This document shows positions 33,157 through 44,215 of a stretch of DNA of 64,000 bases, one piece after another. Position numbers and translations under genes: made by a program. The notes below the pieces were generated by a model, which was given only the letters and a program-made list of their open reading frames with translations, was not told the origin of the DNA and searched no databases. Within the stretch, counting starts at the first letter, position 1. The number at the start of each line of letters is the position of its first letter. The DNA comes from Pseudomonas sp. sp1636 (GTDB lineage: Bacteria > Pseudomonadota > Gammaproteobacteria > Pseudomonadales > Pseudomonadaceae): assembly GCF_030376615.1 (NCBI RefSeq), contig NZ_JARRAB010000017.1, positions 48,970 through 112,969 of the forward strand, read 5' to 3'.

Positions 33157-35133
33157 ATGACAAAAGCAAAGCAAACCTGGCGCCTGGCAAAACTGCCGCT
33201 GGCCGTCAGCCTCGCATCCACCCTCGCCACACCGGCATTCGGCGTGAATTTCAATATTGGCGAAATCGAAGGTCAGTTTGATTCCTCCATCTCAGTGGGG
33301 GCCAGTTGGTCGGTGCGCGGTGCTGACAAAGACCTGATAGGTAAGAACAATGGTGGTGACGGTCTGTCGCAGACCTCCGATGACTCCCACCTGAATTTCA
33401 AGAAGGGCGAAACCTTCTCGAAAATCTTCAAGGGCGTACACGACCTCGAATTGAAGTACGGCGATACCGGCGTGTTCGTCCGCGGTAAGTACTGGTACGA
33501 CTTCGAGCTGAAGGACGAGCACCGCCTGTTCAAGGACATCGACGACAGCAACCGTAAGCAGGCCGCCCAGGCCTCAGGCGCGGAAATTCTCGACGCCTTC
33601 GTCTATCACAACTACGCCGTTGCCGATCAGCCGGGCTCGGTGCGTCTGGGCAAGCAGGTGGTCAGCTGGGGCGAGAGCACCTTTATCCAGAACAGCATCA
33701 ACGCGATCAACCCGGTCGATGCCGCTGCCTTCCGTCGCCCCGGCGCCGAGGTCAAGGAAGGCCTGATTCCGGTCAATATGTTCTATGTGTCGCAAAGCCT
33801 GACCGACAACCTGTCGATGGAGACTTTCTACCAGTTGGAGTGGGATCAGACGGTAGCCGACAACTGCGGTACCTTCTTTGCTCAGCCGGATATCGTGGCT
33901 GATGGTTGTGACCAGAACCTCGCAGTGCTTAGAACAACTGCTCAGGTGAACCGGGCTGTGGCGGGCGGTCTGACTGCGGCTGGAGTGCCTGGGGTCGCGC
34001 TGCCTCCTTCCTTAGCCGCTGTTAATGGGGTTTTAGCAGCGCGTGGTGTTAATCACGGCAGTCCAGATGAGGGAGTTGTGGTAGCACGTGGTGGCGATAG
34101 AGATGCGCGCGATGATGGTCAGTTTGGCGTAGCTTTCCGCTATTTCGCCGAGCAGCTGGACACTGAGTTCGGTGCCTACTTTATGAACTATCACAGCCGG
34201 ACGCCGGTCTTCAGTGCCACGGGTGGGCCGGCTGGTGCGTACAGCGGCGCTGCCCTTGGCGGGCAGTTGGCAACTGCACTGACGCCAATACTTGGCGGGG
34301 CTGGTGCTGGTGCGGCTGCGGGCGCACTGACACCTTCATTGCTACCGCTAGTGGTGGCGGGCAACTCTCAATACTTCATGGAGTATCCGGAAGATATTCG
34401 CCTCTATGGCCTGAGCTTCTCCACCACCTTGCCTACCGGCACCGCCTGGAGTGGTGAAGTCAGCTACCGGCCGAATGCGCCGGTGCAGCTCAATACCACC
34501 GACATCCTGTTTGCTGGCCTGACCCCGCTGAATCCGAACCTTTCTCTGTTGAAGGGCTCGCCGGGTACTGATCTGCATGGCTATCGCCGCAAGGAGATCA
34601 CTCAGTTCCAGACCACCTTCACCCACTTCTTCGATCAGGTCATGGGCGCCAGCCGTCTGACCCTGGTCGGCGAGATCGGCGTGAGTCATGTTGGCGGACT
34701 GGAGAGCACCAGCGAAGTGCGCTACGGCCGTGACCCAGTCTTCGGCCCGGGCCCGTTGCCAGGTAATGCGTGTGTGACTACGAACGCCGGCACTCTGGGT
34801 AGCGCCACCGCCGAAAACGTCAGCAAGTACTGCGAAGACGACGGCTTCGTCACCAGCACTTCCTGGGGCTACCGCGCCAAGGCCGTCTGGGACTACAACG
34901 ATGCCATTGCCGGTATCAACCTGAAGCCCAGCGTGTCCTGGTCCCATGACGTCGACGGCTACGGTGCCAACGGCGTGTTCAACGAAGGCAACAAGGCCAT
35001 CAGCTTGGGTCTGAATGCCGAGTACCAGAACACCTACACGGCCGATCTGTCTTACACCGATTTCTTCGGCGGCAAGTACAACACCTCGATCGACCGTGAC
35101 TTCGTAGCACTCAGCTTCGGTATGAACTTCTAA
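33157..35133 (+). CDS. DUF1302 family outer-membrane protein
   Basis: 658 residues with a signal peptide (cleavage near ATPAFG) and many alternating strands, ending in the aromatic SFGMNF typical of outer-membrane barrels. The DUF1302 hallmark GKQVVSWGESTFIQNSINAINPVD (near 165-188) is present. Members are usually paired with DUF1329 proteins and occur in sterol-, lipid- and hydrocarbon-related clusters. Two stretches (about residues 258-310 and 352-400) are rich in Ala, Gly, Pro and Val and have plainer codon use than the rest, as in surface loops. The ATG at 33157 has GGAG 8 bases upstream. The DUF1329 gene follows after 31 bases. Confidence 0.9.
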   Translation: MTKAKQTWRLAKLPLAVSLASTLATPAFGVNFNIGEIEGQFDSSISVGASWSVRGADKDLIGKNNGGDGLSQTSDDSHLNFKKGETFSKIFKGVHDLELKYGDTGVFVRGKYWYDFELKDEHRLFKDIDDSNRKQAAQASGAEILDAFVYHNYAVADQPGSVRLGKQVVSWGESTFIQNSINAINPVDAAAFRRPGAEVKEGLIPVNMFYVSQSLTDNLSMETFYQLEWDQTVADNCGTFFAQPDIVADGCDQNLAVLRTTAQVNRAVAGGLTAAGVPGVALPPSLAAVNGVLAARGVNHGSPDEGVVVARGGDRDARDDGQFGVAFRYFAEQLDTEFGAYFMNYHSRTPVFSATGGPAGAYSGAALGGQLATALTPILGGAGAGAAAGALTPSLLPLVVAGNSQYFMEYPEDIRLYGLSFSTTLPTGTAWSGEVSYRPNAPVQLNTTDILFAGLTPLNPNLSLLKGSPGTDLHGYRRKEITQFQTTFTHFFDQVMGASRLTLVGEIGVSHVGGLESTSEVRYGRDPVFGPGPLPGNACVTTNAGTLGSATAENVSKYCEDDGFVTSTSWGYRAKAVWDYNDAIAGINLKPSVSWSHDVDGYGANGVFNEGNKAISLGLNAEYQNTYTADLSYTDFFGGKYNTSIDRDFVALSFGMNF

Positions 35134-35164
35134 GCGCCCAGGAATTTTGAGGAAGACTCTGTAT

Positions 35165-36532
35165 ATGAAAACAACAAAAGGTCTGTTGCAAACCGGCGCG
35201 CTGACTCTGTCGCTGCTAGCCTGCAGCGTTATGGCAGCGGTATCGCCGGAAGAAGCGGCCAAGCTGGGCACTACCCTGACTCCGGTCGGGGCAGAGATGG
35301 CCGGCAACGCCGATGGCTCGATTCCGGCCTGGACCGGCGGCCTGCCGACCAACGCCGGCACTCCCGATAGCGCCGGGTTCCTCCCGGATCCGTTCGCCAG
35401 CGAGCAGCCGCAGTTCACCATCACCGCGCAGAACGTGGATCAGTACAAGGACAAGCTGACTCCCGGTCAGCTGGCCATGTTCAAGCGCTATCCAGACAGC
35501 TACAAGATCCCGGTGTATCCGACCCACCGTTCGGCCACTCTGCCGGATAATGTTTTGGCGTCGACCAAGAACAACGCGGTCAACACCAGGCTGGTCGAGG
35601 GCGGCAATGGTCTGGAAAACTTCGACCAAGCCAACCCTTTCCCGATCCCGAAGGATGGTCTGGAAGCGATCTGGAACCATATCACCCGCTATCGCGGCGG
35701 CAGCGTGCGGCGCCTGGTGACCCAGGCCACGCCGCAGGCCAATGGTTCCTACAGCATGGTCTACTTCCAGGACGAGTTCACCTTCCGCGCCAACCTGAGC
35801 GACTTCGCGCCGGGCAAGGAAAACAACGTACTGTTCTACTTCAAGCAGCGTGTTACCGCGCCGTCGCGTCTGGCCGGCAACGTGTTGCTGGTGCACGAGA
35901 CGTTGAACCAGGTGAAGGAGCCGCGTCTGGCCTGGCTGTACAACGCCGGTCAGCGCCGCGTGCGTCGCGCACCGCAGGTGTCCTATGACGGTCCGGGTAC
36001 CGCATCCGATGGTCTGCGCACCTCCGACAACTTCGACCTGTACAACGGCTCGCCGGATCGTTACGAGTGGAAGCTGAACGGCAAGAAGGAGATCTACATC
36101 CCCTACAACGCCTATAAGCTGGATTCGCCGAAGCTGAAGTACGCCGAGGTGATCAAGGCCGGTCACATCAACCAGGACCTGACTCGTTACGAGCTGCACC
36201 GGGTATGGCACGTGACCGGAACCCTGAAGTCCGGCGAGCGCCACATCTATGCCAAACGTGACTTCTACCTCGACGAGGACACCTGGCAGGCAGCCGAGGT
36301 CGATCACTACGACGGCCGCGGCACCCTGTGGCGCGTAGCCGAGGCGCATTCCCAGTACTACTACGACAAGCAAGTGCCTTGGTACACCGTGGAAACCCTG
36401 TATGACTTGCTGTCCGGGCGCTACCTGGCCCTGGGCATGAAGAACGAAGAGAAGCAGGCCTACGACTTCACCTACAAGGCTTCTGCCTCCGACTACACCC
36501 CTGCAGCACTGCGTCAGGCTGGCGTTCGTTAA
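35165..36532 (+). CDS. DUF1329 family protein (LolB-like periplasmic/outer-membrane partner)
   Basis: 455 residues with signal peptide (MKTTKGLLQTGALTLSLLACSVMAA; SVMA-A cleavage). The mature protein begins VSPEEAAKLGTTLTPVGAEMAGNADGSIPAWTGGLP, the DUF1329 N-terminal pattern, and continues with the LolB-like sheet (VTGTLKSGERHIYAKRDFYLDEDTWQAAEVDHYDGRG). The fold suggests binding of a hydrophobic ligand. ATG 35165 has GAGGAAG 9 bases upstream; a TTG 18 bases earlier is less likely. It sits in an operon with the DUF1302 gene. Confidence 0.9.
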   Translation: MKTTKGLLQTGALTLSLLACSVMAAVSPEEAAKLGTTLTPVGAEMAGNADGSIPAWTGGLPTNAGTPDSAGFLPDPFASEQPQFTITAQNVDQYKDKLTPGQLAMFKRYPDSYKIPVYPTHRSATLPDNVLASTKNNAVNTRLVEGGNGLENFDQANPFPIPKDGLEAIWNHITRYRGGSVRRLVTQATPQANGSYSMVYFQDEFTFRANLSDFAPGKENNVLFYFKQRVTAPSRLAGNVLLVHETLNQVKEPRLAWLYNAGQRRVRRAPQVSYDGPGTASDGLRTSDNFDLYNGSPDRYEWKLNGKKEIYIPYNAYKLDSPKLKYAEVIKAGHINQDLTRYELHRVWHVTGTLKSGERHIYAKRDFYLDEDTWQAAEVDHYDGRGTLWRVAEAHSQYYYDKQVPWYTVETLYDLLSGRYLALGMKNEEKQAYDFTYKASASDYTPAALRQAGVR

Positions 36533-36551
36533 CAGCCGTTGATGCGACAGC

Positions 36552-36585
36552 GAAAGCCGGCCCTTTGGGCCGGCTTTCTTGTTTA
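36552..36585 (+). terminator. Terminator of the DUF1302-DUF1329 operon
   Basis: A perfect 12-bp stem GAAAGCCGGCCC / GGGCCGGCTTTC with a TTT loop, then TTGTTTAG. It is 19 bases after the DUF1329 stop. Confidence 0.92.
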
Positions 36586-37003
36586 GCTAATAGCCAATCG
36601 CTGACTGCGCTGGCCAGCGGAGCATTACCGTGAGCCTGCCTGCCGCCTCGGCTCTGCGCAGCGGATGACAGCGGCATGGCCTTTCCTTCCCGGCCACACA
36701 CACCCAGCGGTTGCCCACGTCGTCAGCCACTGCACGGGCCTGTAGGAGGCGCGACCTCGCGGCGATGCGGGCCGCAGGGCCGCTAGAATCAAAACATCGT
36801 CCCGGATCGGGCCGCCTACAAAAACTGCGATCACCCATGCCGCCTGATACCGCCCGACCGAACTCGCTTAGCCCGAAGTCGGGTGGCCGCCAGGGCAATG
36901 ATTTGTTGAAGTGCACACATCCAGGCTTCAATTTCTGCGGTTAAGTCGATAGTCTGCAGAGAGTTCGCGCCTGAACTGGCAACGACCTAACAAGAGCTGG
37001 GTG
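36586..37003. other. 418-base intergenic region with a REP-like unit
   Basis: No supported gene. A REP-like palindromic unit CTGTAGGAGGCGCGACCTCG lies near 36739-36758, close to the widespread Pseudomonas GTAGGAGCG motif. The last 50 bases should hold the promoter of the LuxR-type regulator; none is obvious. Confidence 0.5.
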
Positions 37004-39742
37004 ATGACCGATCTGACGCCTATAGCGCCTGTAGTCAGCGACACTGTGCCCCTGGGCGACAGTCGCTTTTTTCGTCCACCACTGCCATCCAGCCATGTAT
37101 CGCGGCCGCGTTTGTGTGAGCGGCTGGCCGAGGGCTTGGCAGGGCGCTTGCTGTTGGTCAGCGCCCCTGCGGGTTTCGGCAAAAGCTCCCTGGCCAATGA
37201 GTTCTGTCAGGTGCTGCCCGGGCACTGGCACAGCCTATGGCTGGGGCTGAGCCCGCGCGATAGCGACCCTGGGCGTTTCCTCGAACGTTTACTGGGCGGC
37301 CTGCAACAGTTCTACCCGGGGCTGGGCGAGGACGCTGAGGCGATGCTGCGCATGCGCCAGCGTCATCAACCCTTCGCCTTCGAAGAGTGGCTCGATGGCC
37401 TGCTTGATGAACTGGGCGAGCGCCTGACGCCGACGGCGCCCTTGCTGCTGGTGCTGGACGACTACCACCTGGCTCAGGGGGCCGTGCTCGACCGCTGCCT
37501 GCAGTTTTTGCTCAATCATTTGCCCGATGGCCTGGTCATTCTGTTGACCAGCCGTCAACGCCCCGACTGGCACCTGGCCCGCTTGCGCCTGTCACGCCAG
37601 TTGCTGGAGTTGCAAGAGCAGGACTTGCGTTTGACCGAGGACGAGGCGCGCGCACTGCTCGGCAGCCAAGGGGCTCAGCTCAGTGATCCGGTACTGGAGG
37701 AGTGGCGTCAGCGCAGTGAAGGCTGGGTGGCTGGCTTGCGTCTGTGGTTGTTGAGCCGTCAGCAGGCGGATGACGACAGCCCGGAACGGGTGCCCCAGGG
37801 CGACGAGGGCTTGATCCGCGAGTACTTGCTGGAGGAGGTGATCGAGCAACAGTCGGCCGAGGTGCAGAGCTTTTTGTTCGACACCGCTTGCCTGGAGCGC
37901 TTCTGTGTCGAGCTGTGCGATGCTTTGCGCGAGCAGCATGACAGTGCGGAGATTATCCAGCACCTGCAGACCCACCAGGTCTTTTTGGTGCCCCTGGATG
38001 AGCAAGGGCACTGGTTTCGCTACCACCATCTGTTCTCCGATCTACTGCGCTCGCGGCCCGCAGCCCAGCGCAGCCAGTCCCAGGCGGCCTTACACCTGCG
38101 TGCTTGTCGCTGGTTCAGCGGCCAGGGTCTGCATGAGGAGGCGGTCGATCAGGCACTGCGCGCCGGCCAGCCGGAAGTGGCGGCCAATCTGGTGCAAAAC
38201 CTGTCCGAGGAGCAACTGCTCGGCGAGCAGAGCGTCGCTCGCCTGCTGCGCTGGAAGATGGATCTGCCCGACAGCCTGCTGGCCAGCACGCCGCGTTTGT
38301 TGGTGTTGTATGGCTGGGCGTTGGCTCTGGCTTGCCAACTGGATGCTGCCGACGAGTTGATCCAACAATTGGGGCGGTTTTTGCCAGCCCCCGACGCGCA
38401 GGAGCAGGAGGATCTATTGGCCCAGTGGCTGGCCTTGTCCGGGGTGATCGCCCGCGGCCGCGGCCAGGTTCTCGATTCCGAGCGCTATTGCAGCGATGCC
38501 CTGGCGCTGCTCAGCGCCAAACGCTGCGGGCCGCGCCTGATGTGTTTGTTCACCCTGGCCAACCTGGCCATGATCAAGGGCGATCTGTGGCGCGCCCGGG
38601 GTCTCAATCGCGAGGCTCTGGAGTTGGCGCAGCGGGCCGATAACCCCTTGTTCGAGGGCTTGGCGCATGCCGAGCGGGCGCGGGTGTTGCATGCGCGTGG
38701 CGAAGTCCAGCGGGCCCTGGCCGAGGTGCGTCTGGGCTTGCAGCGGCTGCAGGGGCTTCCGGCCCAGCGCGTGTATTCGGTGCGGGCGCGGCTGAATCTG
38801 TACGAGGGCTATCTGCTCAGTGTGTCGCTGCAAACCCATGACGCGCGTACCAAATTGCTGGCAGGGATCGGCGAGGCGCGCGGTTGTCGCGACATCAGCC
38901 TGCTGGTGGGGTATTGCATGTTGGCCGGGATCGAGGGGCGTGAGGGACGTCTCAGCGAGGCCTTTGCCCAACTGGCCGAGGCCGAGCGCCTGATGCATGC
39001 CTGGGATGTACCGTCGATCTACTACCTGGCGATGATCACAGTGGTCAAATGCGAACTGTGGCTGTCTCAGGGGCAGCTCGAATTGGCCGAGGTCTGGCTG
39101 CAGCGGCTGGCCGAAACCTATTGCGGCGAAACGCTCGGCGCGGCCCCCGAATTCCACCCGCAGCTGGCCTTGCATATCGAGTTGCAGCAAGCCGCGCTGG
39201 AGCGCTTGCAGGGGCGCCTGGAGGGTGCCGAGCGGCGGTTGCGCGCACTCAGTCAGCGCGCCCAATCCGCATCGGGGCAATTGTTCGTGGTGGCCGCTCA
39301 GGTGCAATTGGCCCTGCTGCACAAGGCCTGCGGGCGCGACCAGGAGGCCGTCAGCTGGCTGGCAAGTAGTCTGGAGGCCGCGCAGGGCGGTGCTTTGTGG
39401 CCCTACCTGGAGTTGTTCGCACACCAGCCGCAATGGCTGCGCGAACAGCTGATGGCGCGCCCCGATTGCGCCGCCGCCGCCGAGTTGCTCAAGCATCTGC
39501 CCCAGTCTGCGGGCGGGGCGCTGACCTGGCGCGATAGCCAGCTGACCGAGGCCTTGAGTTCGCGTGAACTGGCGGTATTGCAGCTGATCGCCCAGGGCTG
39601 CTCGAATCAGGAAATCAGCGAGCAGCTGTTTATTTCGCTGCATACGGTGAAAACCCATGCTCGCCATATCAACAGCAAACTGGGCGTGGAGCGGCGTACC
39701 CAGGCCGTGGCGCGGGCCAAGGACTTGGGGCTATTGCACTGA
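37004..39742 (+). CDS. MalT/AlkS-like LuxR-family ATP-dependent activator
   Basis: 912 residues. The STAND-type ATPase module has Walker A APAGFGKSSL (near 52-61) and Walker B-like LLVLDDYHL (near 145-153) with SRQRP sensor. A long TPR-like helical region (about 350-820) follows, and a C-terminal LuxR HTH (LSSRELAVLQLIAQGCSNQEISEQLFISLHTVKTHARHINSKL). Such large regulators bind an inducer in the helical arm and ATP in the STAND core, then activate target promoters. Its position downstream of the acyl-CoA ligase and DUF1302-DUF1329 genes suggests it may control them, as AlkS controls alkane genes, but no target site is proven. A GTG three bases before the ATG is an alternative start. Confidence 0.88.
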   Translation: MTDLTPIAPVVSDTVPLGDSRFFRPPLPSSHVSRPRLCERLAEGLAGRLLLVSAPAGFGKSSLANEFCQVLPGHWHSLWLGLSPRDSDPGRFLERLLGGLQQFYPGLGEDAEAMLRMRQRHQPFAFEEWLDGLLDELGERLTPTAPLLLVLDDYHLAQGAVLDRCLQFLLNHLPDGLVILLTSRQRPDWHLARLRLSRQLLELQEQDLRLTEDEARALLGSQGAQLSDPVLEEWRQRSEGWVAGLRLWLLSRQQADDDSPERVPQGDEGLIREYLLEEVIEQQSAEVQSFLFDTACLERFCVELCDALREQHDSAEIIQHLQTHQVFLVPLDEQGHWFRYHHLFSDLLRSRPAAQRSQSQAALHLRACRWFSGQGLHEEAVDQALRAGQPEVAANLVQNLSEEQLLGEQSVARLLRWKMDLPDSLLASTPRLLVLYGWALALACQLDAADELIQQLGRFLPAPDAQEQEDLLAQWLALSGVIARGRGQVLDSERYCSDALALLSAKRCGPRLMCLFTLANLAMIKGDLWRARGLNREALELAQRADNPLFEGLAHAERARVLHARGEVQRALAEVRLGLQRLQGLPAQRVYSVRARLNLYEGYLLSVSLQTHDARTKLLAGIGEARGCRDISLLVGYCMLAGIEGREGRLSEAFAQLAEAERLMHAWDVPSIYYLAMITVVKCELWLSQGQLELAEVWLQRLAETYCGETLGAAPEFHPQLALHIELQQAALERLQGRLEGAERRLRALSQRAQSASGQLFVVAAQVQLALLHKACGRDQEAVSWLASSLEAAQGGALWPYLELFAHQPQWLREQLMARPDCAAAAELLKHLPQSAGGALTWRDSQLTEALSSRELAVLQLIAQGCSNQEISEQLFISLHTVKTHARHINSKLGVERRTQAVARAKDLGLLH

Positions 39743-39952
39743 GCGGCGGCGAAAAAACTTCCGCCGCCCGCGAGCGCCTGGAGATAGCCTCGCGGCGGAG
39801 CCCGATATTTTCACAACCTTTCAGTGCAAACCGGGAGCGGTCTGTAGGCGTTGCCCCGGGTTGCCCCGGGTTCGTTCTTGAACCATCGTGCGCGCAGGCC
39901 GCCGCCCCGCTTATGGCGGCGCGTGAATCGACTATGCGGCTGCGCAGAGACT

Positions 39953-40297
39953 TCAGTGGTTGGTGCTGTCCTGCTGCGTGCTCAGCTCATGCAGGTATTT
40001 GCGTGACAGCGCGAGAAAGCGCGGCGTTGGACCGATGTCTTCATAGAGCGGGTTGCCTTCCTCGTCGGTGGCGACGACCTGACTGCCTTTGACATAGGGC
40101 AGGCTGGTTTCCAGTTCTTCCAGCGCGGCGCCGATCAGCTCGCCGAGTAACGCTTCCGGGCTGCGCTTGGGGTACATCTCGGCCAGCGCGGCCAGGCGTG
40201 CGGCCGCCTCCATGTCGAGGTGGATCTGATACAGATTGCGGGTTATACGACCCTTGGCGTTTTGTTCCCAATGGTGGACAAGCTCGCGAATTTTCAT
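39953..40297 (-). CDS. Conserved small protein with ribbon-helix-helix-like fold
   Basis: 114 residues. The N-terminal half (GRITRNLYQIHLDMEAAARLAALAEMYPKRSPEALLGELIGAALEELE) has a strand followed by two helices, as in ribbon-helix-helix DNA-binding dimers; the C-terminal half (YEDIGPTPRFLALSRKYLHEL) is separate. Databases often label such Pseudomonas proteins 'pilin assembly', for which I see no basis here. It is divergent from ppc, 184 bases away, a place where homologues are found in P. aeruginosa as I remember. A role as repressor or RNA/DNA-binding adaptor is only an inference. Confidence 0.75.
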   Translation of the reverse strand: MKIRELVHHWEQNAKGRITRNLYQIHLDMEAAARLAALAEMYPKRSPEALLGELIGAALEELETSLPYVKGSQVVATDEEGNPLYEDIGPTPRFLALSRKYLHELSTQQDSTNH

Positions 40298-40481
40298 GAC
40301 TGCCTCGTCCTTTACCTACGCGTGGTAGGCGGTTATGCGATTACGCTCGGCCCCGCCCTTTGGTGACGGGCCTGCTTAAAGCCTAGACCGGCCCAGCGCA
40401 CTTGTCGGTTCGGCGTCGCACCCTTGTAAGATGTTGCCGTGCTGGGCACTCTTGGCTTTCACGCTTCAGGGAGAGTCAGTC

Positions 40482-43118
40482 ATGGCAGAAATCGACGCGC
40501 GTCTGCGCGAGGACGTTCATCAGCTCGGCGAGCTTTTGGGTAACACCATCAGTGCCCAGCGTGGAACGGTGTTTCTCGACAAGATCGAGCGCATTCGCAA
40601 GGGCGCCAAGGCCGCGCGGCAGGGATCTGCCGCCGGTGCCGAGCAGCTCAGCGCTGGCCTCGAGCAGCTTGCCGACGACGAACTGCTGCCGGTGGCGCGC
40701 GCGTTCAACCAGTTTCTCAACCTGGCCAATATCGCCGAGCAATACCACCGCATCCGTCGCCGTGGCCCTGACGAGCCGGAACCTTTCGAGTCGCGGGTAC
40801 TGGCCGAATTGCTGCAGCGCCTGTTGGCCAGTGGCCACGACGCCGATGCTTTGGTTCGCCAGTTCGCTGGCCTGGACATCGAGCTGGTGCTGACCGCCCA
40901 CCCGACCGAAGTGGCGCGGCGCACCCTGATCCAGAAATACGATGCCATCGCCGCGCAACTGGCTGCCGGGGATCACAGCGACCTGTCCGCCACCGAACGT
41001 GAGCAGGTTGCCGAGCATTTGCAGCGTCTGATCGCCGAAGCCTGGCATACCGAAGAGATCCGCCGCAGCCGCCCCAGCCCGGTGGACGAGGCCAAGTGGG
41101 GCTTCGCCGTGATCGAGCATTCGCTGTGGCAGGCGGTGCCGGATTTCCTGCGCAAGGCTGATCAGGCCTTGCACGCGGCCACCGGCATGCACCTGGCATT
41201 GGACGCCGCGCCGATTCGCTTCGCCTCCTGGATGGGCGGCGACCGCGACGGCAATCCCAATGTCACCGCGGCGGTGACCCGCGAGGTGTTGTTGCTGGCA
41301 CGCTGGATGGCGGCCGACCTGTATCTGCGCGATATCGATCAGCTGGCCGCCGGGCTGTCCATGCAGCAGGCCAGCGCCGAGCTGCTGGCGCGGGTTGGCG
41401 AGAGTTCCGAGCCCTATCGCAGCCTGCTCAAGCAACTGCGCGAACGCCTGCGCACCACCCGCAGTTGGGCCCAGGAGGCGCTGCACGGCCCGCTCGCGGC
41501 ACCGGCGGCGGTGTTGCAGGACAACCGCGAACTGCTCGAACCGCTGGAGTGCTGCTTCCAGTCGCTGCACGCCTGCGGTATGGGGGAGATCGCCAATGGT
41601 CCGTTGCTCGACTGCCTGCGTCGCGCCGCCACCTTCGGCTTGTTTCTGGTGCGTCTCGATGTGCGCCAGGACTCCAGTCGCCACGCCGCGGCGCTCGACG
41701 AAATCACCGACTACCTGGGCCTGGGGCGCTACGCCGAGTGGGACGAGGCGGCGCGCCAGCAGTTCCTCCTGGCCGAGCTGGACAACCGGCGGCCGTTGCT
41801 GCCGAGCCATTTCAACCCCAGCGCCGACACCGCCGAAGTACTCGCCACCTGCCGCGAGGTGGCCGCCGCGCCGGCGGCCTCGCTGGGTTCCTATGTGATC
41901 TCCATGGCCGGCGCACCTTCCGACGTGTTGGCCGTGCAACTGCTGTTGAAGGAGTCGGGGTTGTTGCGGCCGATCCGCGTGGTGCCCTTGTTTGAAACCC
42001 TTGCCGACCTGGACAACGCCGGCCCGGTGATCGAGCGCCTGCTGGGTCTGCAGGGCTACCGCGCACGCCTGCAGGGCCCGCAGGAAGTGATGATCGGTTA
42101 CTCCGATTCGGCCAAGGATGCCGGCACTACCGCGGCGGCCTGGGCGCAGTACCGGGCCCAGGAAAGCCTGGTGCGGGTGTGTGCCGCGCAGCAGGTCGAA
42201 TTACTGCTGTTCCACGGCCGTGGCGGCACCGTCGGCCGCGGCGGCGGCCCGGCTCATGCGGCGATTCTGTCGCAGCCGCCGGGCTCGGTGGCGGGGCGTT
42301 TTCGCACCACCGAACAGGGTGAAATGATCCGCTTCAAATTCGGTCTGCCAGACATCGCCGTGCAGAATCTCAACCTCTACCTGGCCGCGGTGCTGGAAGC
42401 CACCCTGTTGCCACCGCCGACGCCCGAGCCGGCCTGGTGCGAACTGATGGATAAGCTAGCCGCCGATGGCGTGAACGCCTATCGCAGCGTGGTGCGCGAA
42501 CACCCGCAGTTCGTCGAGTATTTCCGCCAGGCCACGCCGGAGCAGGAGCTCGGTCGCCTGCCCCTGGGCAGCCGCCCAGCCAAGCGTCGCGAGGGCGGGG
42601 TGGAGAGCCTGCGGGCGATTCCCTGGATTTTCGCCTGGACCCAGACCCGCCTGATGCTGCCGGCCTGGCTCGGCTGGGAATACGCCCTGAGTAGCGCGCT
42701 GAAACGCGGCGAAGGTGAACTGCTGGCGCAGATGCGCGAGCATTGGCCGTTCTTCCGCACCCGTATCGATATGCTGGAAATGGTTCTGGCCAAAGCCGAT
42801 GGCGCTATCGCCCGGCTCTACGACGAGCGCCTGGTCGAGCCGTCGCTGCAGCCTTTGGGTGAGCATCTGCGCGACCTATTGTCGCAGGCGGCGGCTGCGG
42901 TCTTGCATCTGACCGGCCAGTCGCAGCTATTGGCGCACAGTCCCGAGACCCTGGAGTTCATCAGCGTGCGCAACACCTACCTTGACCCCTTGCACCTGCT
43001 TCAGGCCGAGCTGCTGGCACGTTCCAGACGGCGTGATAATCAGGCCGACAGCCCCCTGGAACAGGCCTTGCTGGTCAGCGTTGCGGGTATCGCCGCCGGT
43101 TTGCGCAACACCGGTTAG
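40482..43118 (+). CDS. ppc: Phosphoenolpyruvate carboxylase
   Basis: Carboxylates PEP with bicarbonate to oxaloacetate, the main anaplerotic entry to the TCA cycle. 878 residues, the normal length. Catalytic [12 protein letters not shown] (His near 141), [18 protein letters not shown], and [14 protein letters not shown] all match. The C-terminus ends in the conserved [13 protein letters not shown] 40482 has GGGAGAG 7 bases upstream; the frame is open 51 bases further. It is not operonic; adk follows after 269 bases. Confidence 0.96.
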   Translation: MAEIDARLREDVHQLGELLGNTISAQRGTVFLDKIERIRKGAKAARQGSAAGAEQLSAGLEQLADDELLPVARAFNQFLNLANIAEQYHRIRRRGPDEPEPFESRVLAELLQRLLASGHDADALVRQFAGLDIELVLTAHPTEVARRTLIQKYDAIAAQLAAGDHSDLSATEREQVAEHLQRLIAEAWHTEEIRRSRPSPVDEAKWGFAVIEHSLWQAVPDFLRKADQALHAATGMHLALDAAPIRFASWMGGDRDGNPNVTAAVTREVLLLARWMAADLYLRDIDQLAAGLSMQQASAELLARVGESSEPYRSLLKQLRERLRTTRSWAQEALHGPLAAPAAVLQDNRELLEPLECCFQSLHACGMGEIANGPLLDCLRRAATFGLFLVRLDVRQDSSRHAAALDEITDYLGLGRYAEWDEAARQQFLLAELDNRRPLLPSHFNPSADTAEVLATCREVAAAPAASLGSYVISMAGAPSDVLAVQLLLKESGLLRPIRVVPLFETLADLDNAGPVIERLLGLQGYRARLQGPQEVMIGYSDSAKDAGTTAAAWAQYRAQESLVRVCAAQQVELLLFHGRGGTVGRGGGPAHAAILSQPPGSVAGRFRTTEQGEMIRFKFGLPDIAVQNLNLYLAAVLEATLLPPPTPEPAWCELMDKLAADGVNAYRSVVREHPQFVEYFRQATPEQELGRLPLGSRPAKRREGGVESLRAIPWIFAWTQTRLMLPAWLGWEYALSSALKRGEGELLAQMREHWPFFRTRIDMLEMVLAKADGAIARLYDERLVEPSLQPLGEHLRDLLSQAAAAVLHLTGQSQLLAHSPETLEFISVRNTYLDPLHLLQAELLARSRRRDNQADSPLEQALLVSVAGIAAGLRNTG

Positions 43119-43369
43119 AGAGGGGTGTGGCGGGCGTTGCCCAGGTGCCCTGAACGTGCACCGGAGGCGCCCGCTCGCGCTCTGATGGCGCCTGAAAGGC
43201 CCTGGTTTATTCGACTTTCGGTGGCTTGTGCGGTGGGGGGGCGCTGTGTATCGTGATCAACCTTTTAGTCCCTTGGACACTTGGGCACAGGCCATTCGGC
43301 AGCTTGCCAGTGTTGCCTGAACCATTCTGAGATTGGCCCCGTGAGGCGAGTCCGACGCTTTTTTCTTAA

Positions 43370-44035
<666 letters not shown>

Positions 44036-44047
44036 GCCCCCGGTACT

Positions 44048-44082
44048 GAAACGACGGCCCGCTTGCGGGCCGTTGTCGTTTC
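44048..44082. terminator. Terminator after adk
   Basis: A long stem GAAACGACGGCCCGC / GCGGGCCGTTGTCGTTTC with a TT loop, a one-base bulge and T-rich 3' end. It lies 13 bases after the adk stop. Confidence 0.92.
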
Positions 44083-44215
44083 TGCGATAGGCGTGGTGGT
44101 GGCGGTTAAATCGGGGTCGTTCTCAGAACAGTAACCTTGTTCACGCAAGCTAGCATCGAGCGTCTGGTCTATACCAGGTGGCTTATTTCTTCATCAAACG
44201 GACGTCGGAGAAAAC

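Noticed and set aside
36587..36931. Possible gene upstream of the LuxR-type regulator
   Set aside because: Composition is Arg/Cys/Pro-rich, there is no ribosome site and the frame is interrupted by REP-like DNA.
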